Made by a program: the position numbers and the translations under genes. A stretch of 64,000 bases of DNA. Source: Pseudonocardia parietis. GTDB taxonomy: Bacteria > Actinomycetota > Actinomycetes > Mycobacteriales > Pseudonocardiaceae. The notes beneath the pieces are model-generated. The model was not told the DNA's origin, did not search any database, and saw nothing but the letters and a program-made list of their open reading frames with translations. The stretch covers positions 6,076,001 to 6,140,000 of the forward strand of contig NZ_JAGINU010000001.1 of the NCBI RefSeq assembly GCF_017876315.1. The letters are read 5' to 3'. Positions 55,018 through 63,227 of the stretch are shown here, in pieces (within the stretch, counting starts at the first letter, position 1; each line of letters begins with the position of its first letter).

Positions 55018-55055
55018 GTTTCGCGTTCGGCGCTCGTCCGTTTCGCAGCGGTTAA
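55018..55055 (-). promoter_or_regulatory. GlnR-like binding site upstream of amtB
   Basis: Read on the minus strand: TTAAC-N6-GAAAC-N6-GCGCC-N6-GAAAC. This matches the two-site actinobacterial GlnR consensus gTnAc-N6-GaAAc-N6-GtnAC-N6-GAAAc at all three spacings. Both GAAAC blocks are perfect, the first AC block is good and the second is degenerate. It lies 61 nt upstream of the amtB start. Confidence 0.65.
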
Positions 55056-55140
55056 CAGGCCGGTGGAATGGATGACGGTTGCGTTACCCCACCGGATGGC
55101 GGGATCGAAAAGTACCCGCGCGACGGCGGAGACGACGACG

Positions 55141-55168
55141 GCGCGGGCACCCGTCGGGGTACCCGCGC
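55141..55168 (-). terminator. ftsY terminator hairpin
   Basis: GCGCGGGCACCC (55141-55152) and GGGTACCCGCGC (55157-55168) form a 12-bp stem with a 4-nt loop. The single mismatch is a G-U wobble only on the minus-strand transcript, so the structure fits ftsY rather than a plus-strand gene. It lies 54 nt after the ftsY stop. Confidence 0.7.
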
Positions 55169-55175
55169 CGCAGCA

Positions 55176-55231
55176 GCAGTCGGTTCAGCGCAGCCGGTTC
55201 TGTGCAGTCGGTTCGGCGCAGTCAGTTCAGC
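55176..55231 (-). repeat. four tandem 14-bp repeats at the ftsY 3' end
   Basis: Consecutive units at 55176-55189, 55190-55203, 55204-55217 and 55218-55231 with plus-strand consensus GCAGTCGGTTCAGC. The last one contains the ftsY stop codon (TCA at 55222-55224, plus strand). The tract continues past the gene to the terminator. Confidence 0.8.
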
Positions 55232-57147
55232 AGGGCGTCGACGAACGCCTTCGGCTCGAACGGGGCGAGGTCGTCCGGGCCCTCACCGAGCCCCACGAGC
55301 TTCACCGGGACGCCGAGCTCCCGCTGCACCCGGAACACGATCCCGCCCTTGGCGGTGCCGTCGAGCTTGGTGAGCGCGATCCCGGTCACGTCGACGACCT
55401 CACCGAACACCCGCGCCTGGGTGAGCCCGTTCTGGCCGGTGGTGGCGTCGAGCACCAGCAGCACCTCGTCGACCCGGGCCTGCTTCTCCACGACGCGCTT
55501 GACCTTGCCCAGCTCGTCCATCAGGCCGGTCTTGGTGTGCAGCCGGCCGGCGGTGTCGAGCAGCACGGCGTCGACGCCGTCGTCGGTACCGCGCTTCACC
55601 GCGTCGAACGCGACCGAGGCCGGGTCGGACCCCTCCGGCCCGCGCACGACGCCGGCCCCGGAGCGCTCGCCCCAGGTCACCAGCTGCTCGGCTGCGGCGG
55701 CGCGGAACGTGTCGGCGGCACCGAGGGTGACCCGGTGCCCGCCGGCGACCAGGACGCGGGCGAGCTTGCCGGTGGTGGTGGTCTTGCCGGTGCCGTTGAC
55801 TCCGACGATGAGCAGCACCGACGGCCGCCCGGCGTGCGGGAGCGCGTGTACCGAGCGGTCCTGCCCGGTGTCCAGTGCCTCGACGAGGACGTCGTGCAGG
55901 GTCTGGCGGACCTGCTCGGCGTTGCGGGCGCCGCGGGCCGCGAGCTGCTCACGCAGCTTCTCGGTGATCTCCGCGGTCATCTCCGGGCCGAGGTCGGCCT
56001 GCAGCAGGGTGGCCTCGACGTCCTCCCAGGACTCGTCGTCCAGGTCACCGGCGCCGAGCAGGCCGAGCAGGCTCTGGCCGAAGCCGGACCGGGAGCGGGA
56101 CAGCCGCCCCCGCAGCCGCCCGATGCGGCCCTCGGCGGGCTCGATCTCCTCGGCGGGACCGGTGGGGGCGACCGGCGCGGTGTCCGTGCGCGTGGCCGGC
56201 GCGGTGTCCGCCGTCGACCCGAGGTCCGTGGTGGATGCCGTGTCGGTGGGGGCCGAGTCGGCGGGCGCTGTGCCGGTGGGCGCCGTGGCGGCGGGTGCCG
56301 AGTCCGGGACCGGCCCGGTGACAGTGCTCGGCACCGTGTCGATGTCCGCCGGTGGCGCCGTGCCGGTGTCCGCCGTGGGCGCCGAGTCCGGGACCGGCCC
56401 CGGCGCCGTGCTCGGCGCCGTGCCGGTGTCCGTCGTCGGTGCCGTCCCCATCGTCGGTGCCGTGTCCGGGATCGGCCCGGTGACGGTCTGCGCGGTCGGT
56501 GACGCGGCGCCGGTGGCCCCACCCTCCGGGCCGAGTTCCTGGGTGGCCCCACCCTCCGGGCCGAGCTCCTGGGTGGCGTCGGCGTCCGGGCGGGTGAGCT
56601 GCCGGGTCGCCGGGTCCTTGCTCGCCTCGGCGGTGTCGATGACCCGCCCGTCGTCGGGGGTCCCGGTGGTGGGGACCGTCGGGCTGCTCGGCGCGGCGCC
56701 CGAGGCGACCGGCGGCGCGGTGCTGACCGGGATCCCGCCGGGCGGCGTGCGGGCCTCGGTGGCACCCCCCACGATCGGGGTGCCGCCCGGTGGGGTGCGC
56801 ACCTCGTCGGCGGTGGGGCCCTCGTCGAGGGCGGCCGGGGTCCCGGCGGCGTCCGGCCGGGCGACCGGCTCGGTCACGCCCGCCCCGGTGTCGTCGGGCG
56901 CGGTGGGCGCGCGCGGGCGCTCGGGCGCGGCGGCCGTGCCGGAGGCGAAGTTGAACCCGCCTCCTGCCTGGTAGCTGCCGCCCTTGCGCGGTGGCTCCTT
57001 GTCGGTCTCGAGCTCGCGCTGCGCCTCGCTCTCGCGCAGGCTGATCCGCCTCTTGCGGGCGATCACCACCCCGGCGACGAGGGCGATCAGCAGCACGGCC
57101 ACGACGATCGCGACGACGATCCAGATGGTCTGCGTGGTCACCCGCAC
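55222..57147 (-). CDS. ftsY: SRP receptor FtsY
   Basis: A 641-residue SRP receptor GTPase. An N-terminal membrane helix (WIVVAIVVAVLLIALVAGVV) is followed by a 270-residue acidic Pro/Thr/Ala linker. The N domain follows (LSRSRSGFGQSLLGLLGAGD, DVEATLLQADLG). The G domain has P-loop GVNGTGKTTTTGKLA, DTFRAAAAEQL, LLDTAGRLHTKTGLMDELGK, TKLDGTAKGGIVFRVQRELG and GLGEGPDDLAPFEP. The linker contains the direct repeats ATQELGPEGG (x2) and blocks like DTGTAPSTAPGPVPDSAP. GTG 57147 or GTG 57141 may start translation. It lies 42 nt after smc, the usual actinobacterial order. Confidence 0.95.
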   Translation of the reverse strand: MRVTTQTIWIVVAIVVAVLLIALVAGVVIARKRRISLRESEAQRELETDKEPPRKGGSYQAGGGFNFASGTAAAPERPRAPTAPDDTGAGVTEPVARPDAAGTPAALDEGPTADEVRTPPGGTPIVGGATEARTPPGGIPVSTAPPVASGAAPSSPTVPTTGTPDDGRVIDTAEASKDPATRQLTRPDADATQELGPEGGATQELGPEGGATGAASPTAQTVTGPIPDTAPTMGTAPTTDTGTAPSTAPGPVPDSAPTADTGTAPPADIDTVPSTVTGPVPDSAPAATAPTGTAPADSAPTDTASTTDLGSTADTAPATRTDTAPVAPTGPAEEIEPAEGRIGRLRGRLSRSRSGFGQSLLGLLGAGDLDDESWEDVEATLLQADLGPEMTAEITEKLREQLAARGARNAEQVRQTLHDVLVEALDTGQDRSVHALPHAGRPSVLLIVGVNGTGKTTTTGKLARVLVAGGHRVTLGAADTFRAAAAEQLVTWGERSGAGVVRGPEGSDPASVAFDAVKRGTDDGVDAVLLDTAGRLHTKTGLMDELGKVKRVVEKQARVDEVLLVLDATTGQNGLTQARVFGEVVDVTGIALTKLDGTAKGGIVFRVQRELGVPVKLVGLGEGPDDLAPFEPKAFVDALLN

Positions 57148-57189
57148 AACCCTGCCACGCCCGGGACCGGGCCCGCCGCCCGGCGCACG

Positions 57190-60100
57190 CTACGACGCAG
57201 GCCGTAACCGCTGCGAGATCACCTGGGTGATCCCGTCCCCGCGCATGGCGACGCCGTAGAGCGCGTCGGCGACCTCCATCGTCGGCTTCTGGTGGGTGAT
57301 GACGATCAGCTGGCTGGCCGCGCGCAGCTCCTCCAGCAGCGAGATGAGCCGGCGGAGGTTGATGTCGTCGAGGGCGGCCTCGATCTCGTCGAGCACGTAG
57401 AACGGTGACGGCCGCGCCCGGAAGATCGCCACCAGCAGCGCCATCGCGGTCAGCGAGCGCTCGCCGCCGGACAGCAGCGACAGCCGCTTCACCTTCTTGC
57501 CGGGCGGGCGGGCCTCCACCTCGATCCCGGTGGTCAGCATGTCGTCGGGGTCGGTGAGGACGAGCCGGCCGTCGCCACCGGGGAACAGCGTCGCGAACAC
57601 GGTCTCGAACTCCCGTGCGACGTCGTTGTAGGCGATGGTGAAGACCTCGAGGATCCGGTCGTCGACCTCGCGGACCACGGTGAGCAGGTCGCGGCGGGTG
57701 TTCTTGAGGTCCTCGAGCTGGGTGGACAGGAACCGGTAGCGCTCCTCGAGGGCCGCGAACTCCTCCAGCGCCAGCGGGTTGACCTTGCCGAGCAGCGACA
57801 GGTCCTTCTCCGCGCGCTTGAGCCTGCGCTGCTGGGCGGCCCGGTCGTACGGGACGGCGGGCGGCGCGGACACCTGGTCGCCGCGCTCCTTCGCCGCCTC
57901 GTACTCGGCGACATCGGCCTCGGACGGCGGCACCGGCACGTCCGGGCCGTACTCGGCGACCAGGTCGTCGGCGCCGATGCCGTGGTCGGCGAGGATCTTC
58001 TCGGTCAGCTGCTCGAGTCGCATCCGCGTCTGCTGGCGCACCATCTCGTCGCGGTGGACGGCGTCGGTGAGCTTCTCCAGCTGCCCGGTCAGTCGGGTCG
58101 TGGCCTCACGGGCCTCGTTGTGCCCGCGCTCCCGGTCGGCACGCGCGGCCTGGATCTCGTCCCGCTCGGCTGCCGCGGCCGCCAGCGAGACCTCGATCCG
58201 CTCGGACGCGACCGTTCCGGAGTCGACGACCAGGCGGGCGATCTCGCCGGCCCGCTCGCGTTCGGCGGCCGCGGCGGCGGCGCGGGCACGGGCCTGGCGC
58301 TCGGTGTGGGCCTGCCGGCGCAACGCCTCGGCCTTGCCCGCGATGGCGCGGGCGCGCTCCTCGGCGGTGCGCAGCGCGAGCCGGCACTCGACTTCCTCGG
58401 AGCGGACCGCCTCGACCCGCTCGGCGGCCTCGTCGCGCAGCTCGGTGTCGGGCTCGTCGTCGACCGGGGCGTCGGAGGCCAGCGAGAGCTGGTGCTCGGC
58501 GGCCTCCAGCTGCAGCAGCGACTCGGACCGGCGGGCCTCCACGCCGTCGCGGCGCTCGCGCAGCCGCTGGGCCTCGGCCCGCGCGGAGGCGACGACCTGC
58601 TCGAGCCGGCCCAGCTGGGCGCCTGCGGCCGCCCGGCGCTTGTCGGCCTCGGCGACGGCCGAGCGCGCCGCCCGCAGGTCCGTGTTCCGGGCCTCCTCCT
58701 CGGCGCGGGCGCCCTCCAGGGTGGGCCGCAGCGACTCCAGCGCGGCGTCGACGGTGTCCCGCTCGGCGACGGCGTCGTCCACGGCCGCCTGCAGCTGCAG
58801 GGCCCCCTCGCCCGCACCCGCTCCGCCGCGGGCCAGATGCGCGGTGAGCAGGTCCCCGTCGGTGGTGACGGCGGTGAGCTCCGGGCGGGCGGCCACCGCG
58901 GTGGCTGCGGCGTCCAGGCCGTCCACGACGACGACGTCGCGCAGCAGGGCGGCCAGCGACACCGCCAGCGCGGGTGGCGCGGTGACCAGTGACGCGGCCC
59001 AGCGCCCGGCGGGCGGTGCGCCGTCCGGGACGGCGACCGGGCCCGGCGCCCCACCGGCGATCGAGCCCTCGGAGCCGACCAGCAGCGCGGCCCGGCCGGC
59101 GTCGCCCGCGCGCAGCGCACGCAGTGCGGCGGCCGCCGACGGCACCGACGCCACCGCGACCCCCTCCCCGACCTCGCCCAGCGCCGCGGCGACCGCGGTC
59201 CGGCCGTCGGGCTCGACGACGACCAGCTCGGCGACCGCGCCGAGCACCCCCTGCGCCGCGTCGTCGCCGCCGGAGCCGAGCAGCGCGCCGGTGCCGTCCC
59301 GCCGGACCAGCCCGACCTCCAGGGCCTCCACCCGGGCCCGCCAGTGCGCGCGCCGCTGCTCGGCGTCCCGCTCGGCGCGGGCCAGTTCGGCGACCCGTTC
59401 CTGCGCGGCCCGGTGCGCGGTCTCGGCCTGCTCGACCCGCTCGGCGAGCGCGTCGGAGCCCCCGTCGTCGGAGGCGTCGATGCCCAGGCCCTCGCGGGCG
59501 CCGTCCAGCTCCGCCTCGGCCTGCTCGGTCCGGGCGGTCGCCTCGGACAACGCCTCGGACAGCCGCTCGATCTCCTCGGCGGTCGCGGCGACCCCGGACC
59601 GCAGCGCGTCGGCCTTGCCGGCCAGGGTCGCGATACCGGCCTTCCGGTCGGCGATCGCCCGCACCGCGGCGAGGTGCTCGCGCTCGGCGGCGGCCAGGGT
59701 CTGCTCGCGCTCGGCCTTCTCCTGCACGGCCTCGTCGAGCCGGTGGCGGGCCTCGACGACGGCGGCGACGAGCTCGTCCTCCTGCTCGGCGATCTCCTCG
59801 GCCTCGGCCTCGGTCTCGTCCGGGTCCCGGCCGGGTGCGCGCTCGGCGGCATCCGAGGAGGTGAGGTGCCGGACCCGTTCCTGCGCGAGGCGCACGGTGC
59901 CGCGCAGCCGCTCGGCCAGCGCGGACAGCTGGTACCAGGTGTCCTGGGCGATCTGCAGGCGCGGCGCGTCCGCGGCGAGCGCGGTCTCCAGCTCCTGCTG
60001 GCGTTCCCGGGCGGTCGCCAGCTGCTCCTCGGTCTCGGCGCGACGCCTGCGCGCCTGGTCCTGGTCGGCCTCCTCGCGGGTGATCTCCTCCTGCAGCGTC

Positions 60101-60804
60101 ACCAGGTCGTCGGCGGCGAGCCGGAGCCGGGCGTCGCGCAGGTCGGTCTGCACCGACTGGGCCCTGCGGGCGATCTCGGCCTGCCTGCCGAGCGGCTTGA
60201 GCTGGCGGCGCAGCTCCGCGGTGAGGTCGGTCAGCCGGGTCAGGTTGGCCTGCATCGCGTCCAGCTTCCGCAGCGCCTTCTCCTTGCGCTTGCGGTGCTT
60301 GAGGACCCCGGCCGCCTCCTCGATGTAGGCGCGCCGGTCCTCCGGCTTGGACTGCAGCACCCCATCGAGCTGGCCCTGCCCGACGATCACGTGCATCTCC
60401 CGGCCGATGCCGGAGTCGGACAGCAGCTCCTGGACGTCGAGCAGCCGGGCCCGGGAGCCGTTGATCTCGTACTCGCCCGCGCCGTCACGGAACATCCGCC
60501 GGGTCACCGAGACCTCGGAGTAGTCGATCGGGAGCGCGCCGTCGGAGTTGTCGATGGTCAGCGTGACCTCGGCGCGCCCCAGCGGCGCGCGGCCCGAGGT
60601 GCCGGCGAAGATGACGTCCTCCATCTTGCCGCCGCGCAGCGCCTTGGCGCCCTGCTCGCCGAGCACCCAGCTGATCGCGTCCACGACGTTGGACTTGCCC
60701 GAACCGTTCGGACCGACGACGCAGGTGATCCCCGGTTCCAGGCGCAGCGTGGTGGCCGAGGCGAAGGACTTGAAGCCCTTCATCGTCAGCGTCTTGAGGT
60801 GCAC
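57190..60804 (-). CDS. smc: chromosome segregation protein SMC
   Basis: A 1204-residue SMC ATPase. The N-terminal head has Walker A GPNGSGKSN at 31-39 and the start MHLKTLTMKGFKSFA. Long coiled coils flank a hinge domain (VLGAVAELVVVEPDGRTAVA to LTAVTTDGDLLTAHLARGG). The C-terminal head carries the signature LSGGERSLTAMALL, Walker B PFYVLDEIEAALDD and the end THQKPTMEVADALYGVAM. It condenses and segregates the chromosome with ScpA/ScpB. The start is GTG at 60804 and the length is normal. Confidence 0.97.
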   Translation of the reverse strand: MHLKTLTMKGFKSFASATTLRLEPGITCVVGPNGSGKSNVVDAISWVLGEQGAKALRGGKMEDVIFAGTSGRAPLGRAEVTLTIDNSDGALPIDYSEVSVTRRMFRDGAGEYEINGSRARLLDVQELLSDSGIGREMHVIVGQGQLDGVLQSKPEDRRAYIEEAAGVLKHRKRKEKALRKLDAMQANLTRLTDLTAELRRQLKPLGRQAEIARRAQSVQTDLRDARLRLAADDLVTLQEEITREEADQDQARRRRAETEEQLATARERQQELETALAADAPRLQIAQDTWYQLSALAERLRGTVRLAQERVRHLTSSDAAERAPGRDPDETEAEAEEIAEQEDELVAAVVEARHRLDEAVQEKAEREQTLAAAEREHLAAVRAIADRKAGIATLAGKADALRSGVAATAEEIERLSEALSEATARTEQAEAELDGAREGLGIDASDDGGSDALAERVEQAETAHRAAQERVAELARAERDAEQRRAHWRARVEALEVGLVRRDGTGALLGSGGDDAAQGVLGAVAELVVVEPDGRTAVAAALGEVGEGVAVASVPSAAAALRALRAGDAGRAALLVGSEGSIAGGAPGPVAVPDGAPPAGRWAASLVTAPPALAVSLAALLRDVVVVDGLDAAATAVAARPELTAVTTDGDLLTAHLARGGAGAGEGALQLQAAVDDAVAERDTVDAALESLRPTLEGARAEEEARNTDLRAARSAVAEADKRRAAAGAQLGRLEQVVASARAEAQRLRERRDGVEARRSESLLQLEAAEHQLSLASDAPVDDEPDTELRDEAAERVEAVRSEEVECRLALRTAEERARAIAGKAEALRRQAHTERQARARAAAAAAERERAGEIARLVVDSGTVASERIEVSLAAAAAERDEIQAARADRERGHNEAREATTRLTGQLEKLTDAVHRDEMVRQQTRMRLEQLTEKILADHGIGADDLVAEYGPDVPVPPSEADVAEYEAAKERGDQVSAPPAVPYDRAAQQRRLKRAEKDLSLLGKVNPLALEEFAALEERYRFLSTQLEDLKNTRRDLLTVVREVDDRILEVFTIAYNDVAREFETVFATLFPGGDGRLVLTDPDDMLTTGIEVEARPPGKKVKRLSLLSGGERSLTAMALLVAIFRARPSPFYVLDEIEAALDDINLRRLISLLEELRAASQLIVITHQKPTMEVADALYGVAMRGDGITQVISQRLRPAS

Positions 60805-60894
60805 GAGCGGATCTCCAACGGCGAGGGAGCCGTCAGGGTATCGGGGCGGTCCGACACCCCCGACGCCACGCGCCGGTGCACCGCGACGCGGGGG

Positions 60895-61314
60895 TCAGGC
60901 CGCCGGTGCGACGGCGTTCACCAGCCAGCGCACCCCGAACCGGTCGGTGAGCTGACCGAACGTGTCGCCCCACATCTGCTTCTCGAACGCGACGTCGACG
61001 GTGCCGCCGTCGCCGAGTGCGGTGAACCAGCCCTCCAGCTTCGCGGCGTCGTCACCGGAGAGGCTGATCGAGACACCGGCCGCCGCCGAACCGATCGGGC
61101 GTTCCGGGTCGCCGTCCGACGCCATCAGGACGAAGCCGTCGGGGGTCTGCAGGTGGGCGTGCATCACACCGTCCGGCGGCGGGACGGGCCCCTCGGCCCC
61201 CATCTCGCCGAAGGTCATGATCTGCAGCTCGCCGCCGAGCACGGAGCGGTAGAACTCCATCGCCTCGCGTGCGGCGTTCTCGAAGTGCAGGTACGGGTTC
61301 ATGCTGACGGGCAT
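60895..61314 (-). CDS. VOC-superfamily protein, PhnB/YdcJ type
   Basis: A 139-residue glyoxalase/bleomycin-resistance-fold protein of the PhnB-like group: NPYLHFENAAREAMEFYRSV, MTFGEMG, GVMHAHLQTPDGFVLMASD, VSISLSGDDAAKLEGWFTAL and WGDTFGQLTDRFGVRWLVN. The PhnB subgroup often lacks full metal ligands; the function is unknown. The ATG at 61314 follows CGAGGAGGCC. It lies downstream of acyP on the same strand with a 78-nt gap and 90 nt before smc. Confidence 0.88.
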   Translation of the reverse strand: MPVSMNPYLHFENAAREAMEFYRSVLGGELQIMTFGEMGAEGPVPPPDGVMHAHLQTPDGFVLMASDGDPERPIGSAAAGVSISLSGDDAAKLEGWFTALGDGGTVDVAFEKQMWGDTFGQLTDRFGVRWLVNAVAPAA

Positions 61315-61392
61315 CGCCGGCCTCCTCGCTCGGTGGACGCGTCCCGTTGTAGACCGGGGCACCGACAGAACTCGCCGATCCGCCCGCCGGTG

Positions 61393-61683
61393 TCACGCCT
61401 CGACGAAGCCCGAGAAGGTCCCGCTCGCCGCACCCCAGCTCTCGGTGACCGAGGTCACACGCCCCGGTGTGGCGTCACCCTTCAGCAGGTCCAGCAGTCG
61501 TTCACACGCCCCGCGGTCACCCTCCGCGGTCACCGCGACCCGCCCGTCGGTCAGGTTCCGGGCCTGGCCGACGAGCCCGAGCTCGAGCGCCCGCGACCGC
61601 GTCCACCAGCGGAAACCGACACCCTGAACCTCTCCCTGGACCCATGCGGTGAGCCGAACGGCGGAATCAGTGCTGCTACTCAC
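61393..61683 (-). CDS. acyP: acylphosphatase
   Basis: A 96-residue acylphosphatase that hydrolyses acyl phosphates. The catalytic Arg25 is in [11 protein letters not shown] and Asn43 in [15 protein letters not shown]. It lies next to smc in mycobacteria too. The start is GTG at 61683, only 22 bp from the divergent start of the CAP-domain gene; the start codons lie in the two arms of an inverted repeat. Confidence 0.93.
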   Translation of the reverse strand: MSSSTDSAVRLTAWVQGEVQGVGFRWWTRSRALELGLVGQARNLTDGRVAVTAEGDRGACERLLDLLKGDATPGRVTSVTESWGAASGTFSGFVEA

Positions 61684-61708
61684 AGTGCTGATACGTTACG
61701 CCACTGTG
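61681..61708. promoter_or_regulatory. inverted repeat holding two divergent start codons
   Basis: CACAGTG (61681-61687) and CACTGTG (61702-61708) are reverse complements separated by 14 bp. The acyP GTG start is the outer triplet of the left arm (minus strand) and the CAP-gene GTG start is the outer triplet of the right arm. With only 22 bp between starts, any promoters must overlap the opposite coding region. Confidence 0.5.
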
Positions 61709-62530
61709 ATCCGACGACGCACACCCCGCGCCACCCGCTCGGTTCTCGGCGGGGTCGGTGCGGGCGCGGTGCTGGCGATGACCGCTCCGCTGACGCCGCT
61801 GGGTGCCTCGCTCCCCGATCCGGCCGGGACGGTCGAGGACACCGTCCCGCTGCGCCCCGTCGGTGCGGCGTCGGTCGCGCTCGGGACGGGCGGGCCGCCC
61901 GCGTCCGGCCCCGGGGTCGCCCCGGCCCCCACCGGCGCGCCGCCGCCCGCGCTGGACGTCACCGACGCGGCGCGGGCCGCGCTCGACGGCGTCCCCACCG
62001 ACCCCGGTTCCCCCGCCCGCTCGGCGCTCGACGCGATCGGGGCCCACCGCGCGGCCACCATGGTTCCGGCGCCACGGGCGGCACCGGAGTCCGAGCAGGC
62101 ACCCGGCAGACAGCAGCTGCCCTCGATCCCGCGCAAGACCGCGGAGCCCGCCCCGGCCACCGGCCTGTCCGGCGCGCTCGCGGACGTCGTCGCGCTGACC
62201 AACACCGAGCGCGCGCAGGCCGGCTGCCCGGCGCTCACCACGGACCCGCGCATCACCGCCGCGGCCCAGGCGCACAGCGAGGACCTGGCCGCGAACGACT
62301 ACTTCGCGCACGACAGCCAGGACGGCCGCGACTTCGCCGACCGCATCACCGCGGCCGGCTACGACTCGCCCGGCGCCGAGAACATCGCGATGGGGCAGCA
62401 GGATGCGGCGAGCGTCGTGCAGGACTGGATGGACTCACCGGGACACCGGCGCAACATCCTGAACTGCTCGCTGACCACCATCGGCGTCGGGCTCGCCGAC
62501 GGGTACTGGACCCAGAACTTCGGCCGCTGA
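61706..62530 (+). CDS. secreted CAP-domain (SCP/PR1-like) protein
   Basis: A 274-residue exported protein. A signal segment (RSVLGGVGAGAVLAMTAPLT) precedes a Pro/Ala-rich linker of about 130 residues and a C-terminal CAP domain: VVALTNTERAQAGCPALTTD, AAAQAHSEDLAANDYFAHDS, SPGAENIAMGQQDAASVVQD and WMDSPGHRRNILNCSLTTIG. The CAP histidines (AHS, SPGHR) and a probable Cys pair (AGCPAL, ILNCSL) are present. Bacterial CAP proteins are found in sporulation and cell envelopes; the activity is unknown. The start is GTG at 61706. Its stop is one base from the convergent response-regulator stop. Confidence 0.87.
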   Translation: MIRRRTPRATRSVLGGVGAGAVLAMTAPLTPLGASLPDPAGTVEDTVPLRPVGAASVALGTGGPPASGPGVAPAPTGAPPPALDVTDAARAALDGVPTDPGSPARSALDAIGAHRAATMVPAPRAAPESEQAPGRQQLPSIPRKTAEPAPATGLSGALADVVALTNTERAQAGCPALTTDPRITAAAQAHSEDLAANDYFAHDSQDGRDFADRITAAGYDSPGAENIAMGQQDAASVVQDWMDSPGHRRNILNCSLTTIGVGLADGYWTQNFGR

Positions 62531-62531
62531 G

Positions 62532-63227
62532 CTACCCCTCGAACCGGTACCCCATCCCGGCCTCGGTGATCAGGTACCGCGGGCGGGACGGCACCGGTTC
62601 GAGCTTGCGGCGCAGCTGGGCCACATAGACGCGCAGGTAGTGGGACTCGGTGCCGTACTGCGGACCCCACACCTCGCGGAGCAGCCGCTGCTGCTCGACG
62701 AGCCTGCCGCGGTGGCGCACGAGGAGCTCGAGGATGCCCCACTCGGTCGGTGTCAGGTGCACCGCCGCGCCGTCCGCGCGCGCGACGGTCTTCGCCGCCA
62801 GGTCCACGGTGAAGTCCGCTGTGACCACCACCGCGGCACCGTCGACCGCCGAGACCGCGGCCCGCCGGACCGCGGCGCGCAGCCGCGCCAGCAGCTCGGC
62901 CATCCCGAACGGCTTGGTGACGTAGTCGTCGGCACCCGCGTCGAGGGCCCGCACCTTGTCGCCGGAGTCGGTACGGGCGGACAGGACGATGACCGGCACG
63001 GTGCTCCAGCCGCGCAGGCCCTCGATGACCTCGGCGCCGTCGAGATCGGGCAGCCCGAGATCGAGGACGACGACGTCGGGGTGCCCGTCGGCGGCGGTCC
63101 GCAGCGCGGCAGAGCCGTCCGCGGCGACGAGCACGGTGTAGCCGTGCGCGGTGAGGTTGATCCGCAGCGCGCGCAGGAGCTGCGGGTCGTCGTCGACGAC
63201 CAGGACGCGCGTGCCCCGGCCGGTCAC
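62532..63227 (-). CDS. kdpE: OmpR/PhoB-type response regulator, KdpE-like
   Basis: A 231-residue two-component regulator. The receiver domain has the acidic cluster VVDDDPQ, phosphorylatable Asp56 (VVVLDLGLPDLDG), Thr/Ser in VIVLSARTD and Lys in YVTKPFGM. The C-terminal winged helix reads LTPTEWGILELLVRHRGRLV and SHYLRVYVAQLRRKLEP, which is closest to KdpE. The GTG start overlaps the kinase stop by 4 nt. No kdpFABC potassium pump genes are inside the window, so assignment to potassium control is by family only. Confidence 0.9.
   Translation of the reverse strand: MTGRGTRVLVVDDDPQLLRALRINLTAHGYTVLVAADGSAALRTAADGHPDVVVLDLGLPDLDGAEVIEGLRGWSTVPVIVLSARTDSGDKVRALDAGADDYVTKPFGMAELLARLRAAVRRAAVSAVDGAAVVVTADFTVDLAAKTVARADGAAVHLTPTEWGILELLVRHRGRLVEQQRLLREVWGPQYGTESHYLRVYVAQLRRKLEPVPSRPRYLITEAGMGYRFEG

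Noticed and set aside
59344-62628. Plus-strand open frame of over 1000 codons covering smc, VOC, acyP and CAP genes
   Set aside because: It lies opposite the conserved smc sequence and crosses several real genes in other frames. No recognisable domain.
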